From Roseibium suaedae (GTDB lineage: Bacteria > Pseudomonadota > Alphaproteobacteria > Rhizobiales > Stappiaceae), in NCBI RefSeq assembly GCF_900142725.1, contig NZ_FRBW01000004.1, positions 62,001-126,000 on the forward strand: a stretch of DNA of 64,000 bases, read 5' to 3'. Under the pieces are notes generated by a model. That model searched no databases. It worked only from the letters and a program-made list of their open reading frames with translations, and was not told the origin of the DNA. This document shows, piece by piece, positions 9,701 to 19,676 of this stretch; within the stretch, counting starts at the first letter, position 1; every line of letters begins with the position of its first letter. The position numbers and the translations under genes were made by a program.

Positions 9701-9776
9701 CGAACCGTCGCTGCAGCTCTCAGTCCCGCTTCAGGTCGACGCCCGCGCCGCCACCAACTGGGACGAGGCGCACTGA
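6741..9776 (+). CDS. polA: DNA polymerase I
   Basis: A 1011-residue family A polymerase with all three activities. The N-terminal 5'-3' exonuclease domain (LILVDGSTFIFRAYHALPP, VASGDKDLMQL-type region, VPGVPGIGLKTAA) covers about residues 25-320. An alanine-rich linker follows, then a 3'-5' proofreading domain with intact motifs (FDTETT, NLKYD, YAAEDAD). The polymerase domain has motif A (DYSQIELRVLAHMADI), motif B (RRRAKAINFGIIYG) and motif C (QVHDELIFEV). It fills gaps, removes RNA primers and acts in excision repair. Starts at 6741, 6756 and 6768 are all possible and none has a clear ribosome-binding site. Confidence 0.97.
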   Translation: MTGAGMIRAMSTDTASPALTADDHLILVDGSTFIFRAYHALPPLTRKPDGLPVGAVSGFCNMLWKLLQEGLTPEEGDEPTHFAVIFDHSSKTFRSDIYPQYKAHRPEPPEDLIPQFGLIRQATRAFSVHCVEQEGFEADDLIATYARQAAEMGARVTIASGDKDLMQLIGPRVTMIDTMKNKVFSEEEVFEKFGVGPDKVVEVQSLAGDSVDNVPGVPGIGLKTAALLINEFGDLETLLSRASEIKQNKRRENLIEFAEQARISKQLVTLKQDVPVLVPVGDLSVTDMDGPKAVGFLKAMGFTTLTKRVADVTGAEIANIEPDEFQVPGWDTPDHKGRMTGPAGGAAPSSASAAPETGKVADSGKASAAAAPLPNGMIVPQTVAEARAEAARSTPIQTDAYETVTSLDRLKAWVADAYETGYVAFDTETTSLDAMQAVLVGVSLATAPGKACYVPLGHVDGEGDLLGGGGLVEGQIPLKDALAVLKPMLEDRGVLKIAQNLKYDWLVMTRHGIDIGPADDTMLLSYTLDAGKGGNGMDELAQRWLDHTPIPFKEICGSGKSMITFDKVEIGKATAYAAEDADVTLRLWQVLKPRLASEHMATVYETLERPMVPVLARMEQRGISVDRQMLSRLSGDFAQGMASREDEIYQLAGESFNIGSPKQLGDILFGKMGLPGGKKTKTGAWSTSASVLEDLAAEGHELPSRIVGWRQLSKLKSTYTDALPGYINPETKRVHTSYSLAATTTGRLSSSEPNLQNIPVRTEEGRKIRKAFVATPGHKLISADYSQIELRVLAHMADIPQLKQAFANGLDIHAMTASEMFGVPIEGMDPMVRRRAKAINFGIIYGISAFGLAAQLGISRGEAGDYIKTYFERFPGIRDYMEAIKKEVHANGYVTTIFGRKAHYPEVNTSNPNMRAFFERAAINAPIQGSAADILRRAMVRMEDRLNASRLDAQMLLQVHDELIFEVPDDQVDATIPLVREVMEKACEPSLQLSVPLQVDARAATNWDEAH

Positions 9777-9794
9777 CGGCGCACACTCGAAATT

Positions 9795-9841
9795 GGCGGG
9801 TTTCTGCTGAGCAAGCTTCTCGCGAAGCCTAGAGACCCGCC
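9795..9841. terminator. Convergent terminator between polA and brnA-like gene
   Basis: GGCGGGT at 9795-9801 pairs with ACCCGCC at 9835-9841, with a second small hairpin (GCTTC-TCGC-GAAGC) in the loop. It sits between two convergent genes and its right arm lies inside the last codons of the brnA-like gene. It could serve both strands; U tracts are short. Confidence 0.45.
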
Positions 9842-10068
9842 GCTTTCCTCAGCGCTGCGTTGATGCGCTCCTGCCAGCCCGGACCATCTTCCTGGAAATG
9901 GGCCAGAACATCCGCATCGATCCGGATGGACACAGCTTCCTTCGAGGCCGGCAAGACACCCTTGCGGACCGCTGCTGTCGCATCTTCAACCGGTTTTGTC
10001 GTTGCCTGTTTGAACAGGGCTTCTGCCTTGTCGATTGCGCTGGTGTGACGCCGGGGCGGATGGGCCAT
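9829..10068 (-). CDS. BrnA-family antitoxin-like protein, orphan
   Basis: About 79 residues. The C-terminal half is typical of BrnA antitoxins: SIRIDADVLAHFQEDGPGWQERINAALRKA, a ribbon-helix-helix segment used to bind DNA and, in complete systems, to neutralise the BrnT ribonuclease. No brnT is present: only about 100 bases separate this gene from the next one on the same strand. It may be an orphan antitoxin or a small DNA-binding regulator. A longer form starting at 10104 is possible; 10068 was preferred because the residues from MAHPPRR resemble the usual BrnA length. Confidence 0.78.
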   Translation of the reverse strand: MAHPPRRHTSAIDKAEALFKQATTKPVEDATAAVRKGVLPASKEAVSIRIDADVLAHFQEDGPGWQERINAALRKAAGL

Positions 10069-10171
10069 GACTTGCTTTCTGAAAGAGGGTGGAGTGCTGA
10101 GCATAGGCTGTCTTCAGCCAAGAGAAAGCCGTAAATCCACTCATGCGGAATAAACCTGTCCCTTGAGCGGA

Positions 10172-11020
10172 TCAGCCGCGCAACCAGGCAAAGCGCTTCG
10201 CGATCCGCTTGCGCAGCTTGAACCAGGGACTGTACTGGCGCAGACGCCTTGCCTGGATCGGGTAGGCGGCGAGCCGTGCGAGATCCAGCCCCTTGCCATC
10301 TTCCGAAGGAAAATAGTTCTCGAAGTGCGACAGGGTTTCAACGCCGGTCAGCTTGCACAGGATCGAGAAGATCGCCTGATCGTGCCGGTGCTCGATGAAA
10401 CCTTGCGGGTTCGGACTTTTCGACGGCGTGTCATCGATCAGGGTGAAATCCGTCTCGAAAACCGCAATCCAGTTCCGCAGGAAATCCAATGTTTGCGGGC
10501 ATTTCCGCAAGACGAATGTGGTGGCGACGATGGTGGGCGTCTCCAGAACTTCGGCTCGATCCCGGACACCGAAATGATCCACGAGGTCGCCCTTGACCCA
10601 TTGCCTGTCCGGCAATTCCTGCGTGCGGTCTGTGCCTGCCAGATCCGGCCGGTCCGGTGCCCGCAGCTGAAACGCCAGAATGCCTGACGGCGCAGCGGCG
10701 GCGATCGCTAGATAGTCCCTGAGCCGGGCGACACCGCCCGGATTGAGATGACATCCAGCATCCGCATAGACGAGAAGATCGCCCTCCTGCAAACGGGACA
10801 ATTCCTGAAGGACAGCCTGCGGTTTCCAGATCCAGTAGCCGAACCCCCGGACGCCAGGCGTCAGCTTATCGGCAAATCTCTGCCGGAAACCGGGATCAAG
10901 ATCGTCCTCGGTCAAAAGGGCAATCCGGTCAAACACCTTCAATCCGCGTGCTTCCTGGCCAATCCGCTTCAGGGACTTTCCCATGGACTTGCTGGCGAAG
11001 GAAACAAAGACGGCTGACAT
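10172..11020 (-). CDS. Putative glycosyltransferase (GT-A-like)
   Basis: A 282-residue cytoplasmic protein without signal or transmembrane segment. The stretch GFGYWIWKPQAVLQEL followed by DLLVYADAGCHLNPGG resembles glycosyltransferases of surface-polysaccharide loci, where the YADAG aspartates would bind the metal-nucleotide sugar. A basic C-terminus (PWFKLRKRIAKRFAWLRG) could contact the membrane. No sugar-pathway gene is adjacent, so donor, acceptor and polymer are unknown. The family assignment rests on this motif alone and should be treated as likely, not certain. Confidence 0.6.
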   Translation of the reverse strand: MSAVFVSFASKSMGKSLKRIGQEARGLKVFDRIALLTEDDLDPGFRQRFADKLTPGVRGFGYWIWKPQAVLQELSRLQEGDLLVYADAGCHLNPGGVARLRDYLAIAAAAPSGILAFQLRAPDRPDLAGTDRTQELPDRQWVKGDLVDHFGVRDRAEVLETPTIVATTFVLRKCPQTLDFLRNWIAVFETDFTLIDDTPSKSPNPQGFIEHRHDQAIFSILCKLTGVETLSHFENYFPSEDGKGLDLARLAAYPIQARRLRQYSPWFKLRKRIAKRFAWLRG

Positions 11021-11247
11021 AAATCACTGATCCGAAGCGGCTTTGCGGACACTGGCTTCCCTCGAGTGCGAAGCCAATCCGCAGAAAACAAACGAAACAG
11101 TCCATCGCATGCCGCAGCCTGACCCGCAAGCCGGGAGAGAACCCAAGCGTGTTCCGGGGTACCTCCCAACAGATGTTCCACTTTCGTTCTTGCTTCCCAA
11201 ATAAAGGTGTGCTTCGATAAAATACACGCAATTGGGGAGTGTGCAGG

Positions 11248-12780
11248 ATGGTCAGCCGCGTGACGACTGTTTCCTTTCAAGGCATCGAAGCCTTGCCCGT
11301 GGATGTCCAGGTTCAGGTAGGGCCGGGGATGATTGCCTTCACGGTGGTCGGTTTGCCCGACAAGGCGGTGGGTGAAAGCCGGGAGCGGGTCCGCGCCGCG
11401 CTTCACGCTTCCGGCCTCGCCCTTCCGGCAAAGCGCGTGACCGTCAATCTCGCCCCCGCAGATCTTCCCAAGGAAGGCTCCCATTATGACCTGCCGATCG
11501 CCCTCGGCATCATGGCCGCCATCGGAGCCATTCCGCCCGATGCCCTGTCCGGCTATGTGGTTCTGGGAGAACTGGGACTGGACGGCATGCTGGCACCGGT
11601 TGCGGGCGTCTTGCCTGCTGCCATGGGCGCAAATGCCCTCGGTAAAGGCCTGATCTGTCCGGCCCAGAGCGGATCGGAGGCCGCCTGGGCGGATTCCGAG
11701 ATGGATATCCTGGCGCCCCGCTCCCTCATCCAGCTCGCCAATCATTTCAAGGGCACCCAGGTACTCTCCCGGCCCGAGCCCAGGCTTCAGACGGAAGCAA
11801 CGGGCCTGCCTGATCTGGCCGACGTGAAGGGCCAGGAAACCGCCAAACGGGCACTGGAGATTGCGGCCGCTGGCGGACATAACCTTTTGATGTGCGGCCC
11901 TCCCGGTGCCGGAAAATCCATGCTGGCAAGCCGCCTTCCCTCCATCCTGCCGCCCCTTCGGCCACGGGAATTGCTGGAGGTTTCCATGATTGCCTCCATG
12001 GCGGGAGAACTTGCGGAAGGGCGCCTGACCGACCGCCGCCCGTTCCGCGCGCCCCATCATTCCGCCTCCATGGCAGCCCTCGTCGGGGGCGGACTCAGGG
12101 CAAAACCGGGAGAAGTGTCCCTGGCTCACAATGGCGTCCTGTTCCTGGACGAATTGCCGGAGTTCAACCCACAAGTGCTCGACAGCCTGCGTCAGCCGCT
12201 GGAAAGCGGCGAGGCCGTGATTGCCCGGGCAAACCACCGGGTCACCTATCCGGCCCGGATCCAGCTGATCGCCGCCATGAACCCCTGCCGCTGCGGCCAT
12301 GCCGGCGAACCCGGCCATGTCTGCCGGAGGGGAGCCCGCTGCGCCAGCGAATATCAAGCCCGGCTTTCGGGCCCTTTCCTTGACCGGATCGACCTGAAAA
12401 TCGACGTGCCCGCCGTCACCGCCGCCGATCTCATCGCCCCGGGCAAGGCCGAAAGCTCTGCCAATGTGGCCGAGCGCGTCGCAGAGGCAAGACACATCCA
12501 GCGCGCGCGCTATCAGGCCTTTGGTCTCGCCACCCTGACCAACGCCCAGGCGCCAGCAGGCGTGATCGAGACTGTTGCCAAGGCTGATGCGGCCGGACAG
12601 GCCTTCCTTCAGGAAGCGGCCAACACCTTCGCACTTTCCGCGAGAGGCTATCACCGGGTGCTGAAGCTTGCGCGAACCCTGGCAGATCTTGACGGCCTCG
12701 ACACGGTGGGACGGCTGCATCTGGCCGAAGCGCTCAGTTACCGCGGGCAGGACTTGCCGCGCCATGCCGCCGTCGCCTGA
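11248..12780 (+). CDS. comM: YifB/ComM family Mg-chelatase-like AAA+ ATPase
   Basis: About 510 residues. An N-terminal Lon-protease-like S5 fold (VGLPDKAVGESRERVRAAL; NLAPADLPKEGSHYDLP) precedes the AAA+ Mg-chelatase domain with Walker A (GPPGAGKSML), Walker B (LFLDELPEF) and the cysteine patch AMNPCRCGH. The C-terminal Mg-chelatase subdomain ends in SYRG. ComM homologues are hexameric helicases that promote branch migration during integration of transforming DNA; they are also present in species not known to be competent. MVSRV at 11248 was chosen over a start 3 codons upstream because it follows a GGGGAG-type site. Confidence 0.92.
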   Translation: MVSRVTTVSFQGIEALPVDVQVQVGPGMIAFTVVGLPDKAVGESRERVRAALHASGLALPAKRVTVNLAPADLPKEGSHYDLPIALGIMAAIGAIPPDALSGYVVLGELGLDGMLAPVAGVLPAAMGANALGKGLICPAQSGSEAAWADSEMDILAPRSLIQLANHFKGTQVLSRPEPRLQTEATGLPDLADVKGQETAKRALEIAAAGGHNLLMCGPPGAGKSMLASRLPSILPPLRPRELLEVSMIASMAGELAEGRLTDRRPFRAPHHSASMAALVGGGLRAKPGEVSLAHNGVLFLDELPEFNPQVLDSLRQPLESGEAVIARANHRVTYPARIQLIAAMNPCRCGHAGEPGHVCRRGARCASEYQARLSGPFLDRIDLKIDVPAVTAADLIAPGKAESSANVAERVAEARHIQRARYQAFGLATLTNAQAPAGVIETVAKADAAGQAFLQEAANTFALSARGYHRVLKLARTLADLDGLDTVGRLHLAEALSYRGQDLPRHAAVA

Positions 12781-12899
12781 GTGGCTTTCTGTCCGGAGAA
12801 AGCTGGTTCAATGGCCGTAAGGGCCTTTCCGGCAACGGTTTTTAAAACCCTTGCAAGTCAAGATGATCCAAAGAGCCTTTTGTTGCGAGTAGCTGTTCC

Positions 12900-15437
<2,538 letters not shown>

Positions 15438-15840
15438 GGGATAACAGGCCCGGAGCACGGCTGATCCTGATTGCGTCCGATGGCCACAGCCATCGTGCCA
15501 GCATGCTGCTGTACACATTCCATTGAAATTAAACGGCTTTCTTTCTGCCCTTGTGTGCCGGGCACTCTTTTCGAAAGGCAAAACTCCCTTCAATGGGTGA
15601 TTGCAGCTGGCCCCCTTGAAAGGATGGATTGCTCAAGGTGAAGCAATTCTATAGGGTCCGCGACTGGATCGTGAGCCGGCTTTGTCATTCAACTGTCGGA
15701 AATTTGTGATCCAAGGAACGCTTGTAAAGAGCGCCGGGTGGTGTGGTCCTGTTCCATGATTTGCAGGGCCAGACAGTGCCGGCGGTGGCAGAAATGGCAC
15801 CGGTGGCAATCCGGTGTGACCGACAGAATGGACCAAGTCG
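15438..15840. other. Gene-free stretch before olsB
   Basis: About 400 bases without a convincing gene. It holds a perfect hairpin (CGATGGC 15478-15484 with GCCATCG 15489-15495, loop CACA) shortly after the kinase stop, with no U tract, and a candidate PHO box at 15682-15699. The remainder shows no structure I can name; the long distance to olsB suggests an extended 5' leader. Confidence 0.6.
15682..15699 (+). promoter_or_regulatory. Candidate PHO box (PhoB site) upstream of olsB
   Basis: Two direct 7-mers, TTGTCAT and CTGTCGG, are separated by 4 bases, the spacing of PhoB half-sites (consensus CTGTCAT-N4-CTGTCAT); 11 of 14 half-site bases match. It is about 140 bases upstream of the olsB start. 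In Sinorhizobium meliloti ornithine-lipid synthesis through olsB is induced by phosphate starvation under PhoB, which supports the reading. Confidence 0.55.
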
Positions 15841-16800
15841 ATGTCTATGCTCGCACCGGGAATGTTTTCGCCTCGCAAACTAGTCGAAAAATTCTCGCCG
15901 CATGGACGAGCTCTGCCACTGGCTCCGAAATGGACGCCTCTCCCGATACGGCCAATGCAAGAAAACGAAACCGAAACTGCACTGCCCGAAAGCCTCGGCC
16001 GTGTAGGCTCTCTGGAAGTCCGGCTTGCCCGCTCCCGCAAGGAAGTGAAGAAGGCGCAGCGACTGCGTTATGAAGTCTTCTATGAAGAAATGTCCGCAAT
16101 CGCCGACGCGTCAACCCTGGCCTCGCGCCGGGATCGCGATCCCTTCGATGCGATCTGCGACCATCTTCTGGTGATTGACCATTCTTCGCTGAAGCGGAAC
16201 AAGCTCGGCATTTTGAAGCCGGAGATCGTCGGCACCTACCGCCTGCTGCGCCAGGACATGGCGGAGGCTCACGGCGGCTTCTACACGTCTGCAGAATACA
16301 ACATCCAGGCGCTGATCGATGCCAATCCGGGCAAGCGTTTCCTGGAACTGGGCCGGTCCTGCGTGCTCAAGCCCTACCGCAACAAGAAGACGGTCGAGCT
16401 GCTGTGGCACGGCATCTGGTCTTATGTCCTGCGCTACAAGATCGACGTCATGCTCGGCTGCGCTTCGATCGAAGGCACCAATCCGGACCTGATCGCCGAC
16501 CAGCTGTCTTTCCTGCATCACCATGCACAGGCGCCGGAAAGCTGGCGGGTTTCCGCCGTGTCCGACCGTTATGTCAACATGAACCGGATGCCTGCCGAGA
16601 TCCTGAACCAGAAGGAAGCGCTGCGCGCCCTGCCGCCGCTGGTGAAGGGCTATCTGCGCCTGGGCGCCTATATCGGCGATGGCGCGGTGGTCGATCATCA
16701 GTTCGGCACCACCGATGTCCTCATCGTCATGCCGGTCAGCGACCTCAATTCCCGCTATGTGAATTACTACGGCGCAGATGCGAGCCGCTATTCAAGCTGA
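15841..16800 (+). CDS. olsB: L-ornithine N(alpha)-acyltransferase OlsB
   Basis: A 319-residue GNAT-fold enzyme. OlsB transfers a 3-hydroxyacyl chain from acyl-ACP to the alpha-amino group of ornithine, giving lyso-ornithine lipid, which OlsA then acylates to the phosphorus-free membrane lipid. Family-typical segments are RLRYEVFYEEM, DPFDAICDHLLVID, the LGRSCVLKPYR core, and IWSYVLRYKIDVMLGCASIEGT. The first 40 residues are variable, so a start at the methionine near residue 40 is possible. olsA is not in the window. A strong terminator follows and a PHO box candidate precedes. Confidence 0.88.
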   Translation: MSMLAPGMFSPRKLVEKFSPHGRALPLAPKWTPLPIRPMQENETETALPESLGRVGSLEVRLARSRKEVKKAQRLRYEVFYEEMSAIADASTLASRRDRDPFDAICDHLLVIDHSSLKRNKLGILKPEIVGTYRLLRQDMAEAHGGFYTSAEYNIQALIDANPGKRFLELGRSCVLKPYRNKKTVELLWHGIWSYVLRYKIDVMLGCASIEGTNPDLIADQLSFLHHHAQAPESWRVSAVSDRYVNMNRMPAEILNQKEALRALPPLVKGYLRLGAYIGDGAVVDHQFGTTDVLIVMPVSDLNSRYVNYYGADASRYSS

Positions 16801-16813
16801 TTCTGGAACTTCA

Positions 16814-16855
16814 AAGGGGCGGCAGGCTTTTCTGGAAGCCTTGCCGCCCTTTTTC
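16814..16855 (+). terminator. Intrinsic terminator of olsB
   Basis: A GC-rich hairpin (GGGCGGCAGGCTT pairing with AAGCCTTGCCGCCC, one bulge) is followed by TTTTT on the plus strand. It lies just after the olsB stop and before the convergent DUF1330 gene, whose transcript it may also end. Confidence 0.85.
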
Positions 16856-16861
16856 ATGGTC

Positions 16862-17170
16862 TCACGCTGACGGCTGCGGACCGTCATAGCCCTCGATGAT
16901 GATCAGATCCCCCTCGGACACATCATCCCGCAGGGCCTTGGCCCGCTGATACTCCGGGGAATCGTAACACTTGAGCGCGGTTTCATAATCCGGGAACTCG
17001 ATCACCACATTGCGGCTGCGGGAAGTTCCCTCACGGGTCTCGAATTTTCCGGCCCGCACGACAAACCGCGCGCCATACTTGGCAAAAGCTTCTGCATTGG
17101 CAGCGACATAGGTCTTGTACCCCTCCAGATCCTCCACATCGACCCGGGCAATCCAATAGGCTTTCGGCAT
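16862..17170 (-). CDS. DUF1330 domain protein
   Basis: A 102-residue protein of the dimeric alpha-beta barrel superfamily. KAYWIARVDVEDLEGYKTYV and NVVIEFPDYETALKCYDSPEYQ are the family core. DUF1330 proteins are small, soluble and of unknown function, similar in fold to monooxygenase-like and stress-response barrels. A paralogue sharing most of the core lies in the his operon (37526-37813). The gene stands alone between olsB and the divergent penicillin-binding protein gene. Confidence 0.9.
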   Translation of the reverse strand: MPKAYWIARVDVEDLEGYKTYVAANAEAFAKYGARFVVRAGKFETREGTSRSRNVVIEFPDYETALKCYDSPEYQRAKALRDDVSEGDLIIIEGYDGPQPSA

Positions 17171-17351
17171 GTCTCATCTCCTTGACTGCCGCTCTTGGGT
17201 AGCGCGTTTTGTCTCCGTGCCAAAGCCCCTTTGCGCGGGCGCCCGTGCCATATGGCTTAACGCCCCCTTAAATTGCCGCATTCTAAGGTCAATTGCGGGG
17301 AAGCGATCCTGACACCAGGGTCAATTAAATGAATGGGGACCATCTTCAGGC

Positions 17352-19556
17352 ATGGCGAACGGCACTGCGCAACGCAAGCGGATCGAACCGAAGTTCGAGG
17401 CGGATGGACAGTCTGCTCTCGATCTGCGCCCGTCCGAGCGTGACCGCGTCGCCCAGCCTGCCCGGAAGAAACCCGCTCAGAAGCGCACAGGCAATACCTC
17501 CGGCCAGACACGGCGCCGTGCATCCTCCGGCAAGGGAGGCGGCGGCGGTAAAGGTGGCAGCGGTGGCAGGCGCAAGAGCCGGCGCTCCCGGCGCAACGGA
17601 TCGCTGATCGGCTTCGTCCTGAAGAAGGCAATCTACTGGAGCTTCGTGCTCGGCATCTGGGCGGGCGTCCTGGGCATCGGCGTGCTCGGCTATTATGCCG
17701 CCTTCCTGCCGCCGACCTCCGAGTGGAAAGTTCCCCAGCGCCCGCCGAACGTGAAGATTGTCTCGGCCAACGGCGAACTTCTGGCCAACCGTGGAGACAC
17801 GGGCGGCGAGGCCGTACGGCTGGAACAGCTGCCCCCCTATCTGCCCAATGCGGTGATCGCGATCGAAGACCGGCGCTTCCGCTCCCACTTCGGGCTTGAT
17901 CCGCTGGGCCTTGCCCGCGCCGTGGTCGTGAACCTGACCTCCGGCAACCTGGTTCAGGGCGGCTCGACCCTTACCCAGCAGCTTGCCAAGAACCTGTTCC
18001 TTGAGCAGGACCGCACCTTGAAGCGCAAGATGCAGGAACTCGTGCTGTCGATCTGGCTGGAAGCCAAGTTCAGCAAGGACGAGATTCTGGAGATGTATCT
18101 GAACCGGGTCTATCTCGGTTCCGGCGCCTATGGCGTGGATGCGGCGGCGCGGCGCTATTTCGGCAAGTCGGCACGGCTTGTCACCGTGGCGGAAGCCGCG
18201 ACCCTGGCTGGTCTGCTCAAGGCCCCGACGCGCTATTCTCCGGCCCGCAATCCGGATCTGGCGGAAGCCCGCGCCCAGCTCGTGCTCGCGGCCATGCGCG
18301 AAGAAGGCTATATAACCGACAAGGAAGCCAAGTCCGCGCTCGCAGAGCCGGCCAAGGCGATCAACCATCACACCAGAGCCAGCACGAATTACGTCGCCGA
18401 CTGGGTGATGGACCTGCTGCCTCACTATGTTGGCTCTGTCGATACGGACATCATTGTCGACACGACAATTGATCCCAAAATCCAGAAGGGCGCGGAAGAG
18501 GCCCTGCGCAAGGCGCTCGCCGAAGACGCCAACAAGCACAAGGTCTCGCAAGGGGCCATCGTGGTGCTGGATACGGCCGGATCGGTCCGGGCAATGGTCG
18601 GCGGCCGGGATTATTCGGAAAGCCAGTTCAACCGGGCCGCTTACGCCAAGCGCCAACCCGGATCCGCGTTCAAGCCCTTTGTCTATCTGGCAGCCCTCGA
18701 GCGCGGCCTGACCCCGGACACCATCCGGGAGGACAAGCCCGTCTCCTTCAAGGGTTGGGCGCCGCAGAACTATTCCAAACAGTATTTCGGTCCGGTGACC
18801 CTGACACGTGCGCTCAGCCTGTCCCTGAACACGGTGGCCGCGCAGCTCGCCTATGAAGTCGGGCCCAAGGCGGTGATCAGCACGGCCAAGCAAATGGGCA
18901 TCACTTCGGAAATGAAGCCGAACCTCTCCATTTCCCTCGGAACGTCGGAAGTCACGCCGGTCGAGATCGCCGGCGCCTATGTGCCCTTCTCCAATGGCGG
19001 GTACGGTGTTTTGCCCAATGTCGTGCGGCAAATCCGGACGACAAGCGGCAAGATCCTCTATTCCCGCCAGGGCGATGGCCCAGGCCGGGTGATCGACCGC
19101 GCTCTTGTTGGCCAGATGAACCGGATGATGGCCGAAACCCTGGAAACGGGAACAGGCAAGAAGGCCCAGTTGAGCGGTGGCCGTCCCGCTGGCGGCAAGA
19201 CCGGAACCTCCCAGGATTTCCGGGATGCCTGGTTCATTGGCTACACGGGCAATTACACCACGGCTGTCTGGCTCGGAAACGACGACAATTCGCCCACCAA
19301 CAAGGCGTCGGGCGGCTCGCTTCCAGCCGTGATCTGGAAAGACACCATGGAAGCGGCCCATGAGGGCCTGCCGGTTTCCGATCTGCCGGGAGCGCCGGGC
19401 ATGCTGGCAGGGGAGGCGTCCGCCTCATCCGATGCCCCGGTGCGCAACATCACGCCCCCGGCTAATGTCGGCTCGGGAGGGGATGTCATCCGCCCGCCTG
19501 CAGGCAACTCCAATGGCGGCCCGCTGAAACTGCTGAAATCCATCTTCGGCGGCTGA
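17352..19556 (+). CDS. Class A penicillin-binding protein (PBP1A family)
   Basis: A 734-residue bifunctional peptidoglycan synthase. About 95 cytoplasmic residues rich in Arg/Lys/Gly precede one transmembrane helix (SFVLGIWAGVLGIGVLGYYAAF). The GT51 glycosyltransferase domain carries EDRRFRSHFG and GGSTLTQQLAKNLFL; the transpeptidase domain carries the serine of SAFK (in RQPGSAFKPF), SLN, and KTGTS. It polymerises and crosslinks glycan strands at the periplasmic face. The tail (about 670-734) is low-complexity. It is shorter than E. coli PBP1a and lacks its extra domains, so the closest group is the compact alphaproteobacterial PBP1A type. Confidence 0.93.
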   Translation: MANGTAQRKRIEPKFEADGQSALDLRPSERDRVAQPARKKPAQKRTGNTSGQTRRRASSGKGGGGGKGGSGGRRKSRRSRRNGSLIGFVLKKAIYWSFVLGIWAGVLGIGVLGYYAAFLPPTSEWKVPQRPPNVKIVSANGELLANRGDTGGEAVRLEQLPPYLPNAVIAIEDRRFRSHFGLDPLGLARAVVVNLTSGNLVQGGSTLTQQLAKNLFLEQDRTLKRKMQELVLSIWLEAKFSKDEILEMYLNRVYLGSGAYGVDAAARRYFGKSARLVTVAEAATLAGLLKAPTRYSPARNPDLAEARAQLVLAAMREEGYITDKEAKSALAEPAKAINHHTRASTNYVADWVMDLLPHYVGSVDTDIIVDTTIDPKIQKGAEEALRKALAEDANKHKVSQGAIVVLDTAGSVRAMVGGRDYSESQFNRAAYAKRQPGSAFKPFVYLAALERGLTPDTIREDKPVSFKGWAPQNYSKQYFGPVTLTRALSLSLNTVAAQLAYEVGPKAVISTAKQMGITSEMKPNLSISLGTSEVTPVEIAGAYVPFSNGGYGVLPNVVRQIRTTSGKILYSRQGDGPGRVIDRALVGQMNRMMAETLETGTGKKAQLSGGRPAGGKTGTSQDFRDAWFIGYTGNYTTAVWLGNDDNSPTNKASGGSLPAVIWKDTMEAAHEGLPVSDLPGAPGMLAGEASASSDAPVRNITPPANVGSGGDVIRPPAGNSNGGPLKLLKSIFGG

Positions 19557-19565
19557 CGTCAGACC

Positions 19566-19676
19566 CTAGAGTGTGTTGCGTTTATTTGCATTCACACAAC
19601 ACGCTCTCGCTTCTGCTTTGACGCATGTCTGTCTCCCAAAACCGGTATCCCCTTTTGGGAGCAAGACATGCTCTAG
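19566..19676. repeat. Palindromic intergenic repeat with two hairpins
   Basis: The element begins and ends with CTAGAG/CTCTAG-type termini. Hairpin one pairs GAGTGTGTTG with CACACAACACGCTC across an AT-rich loop. Hairpin two pairs GCATGTCT..CTCCCAAAA with TTTTGGGAG..AGACATGC. The composition resembles dispersed palindromes found in hundreds of copies in Hyphomicrobiales genomes. Its right end supplies the stop codon of the downstream minus-strand metalloprotease gene (19673-19675). Confidence 0.7.
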
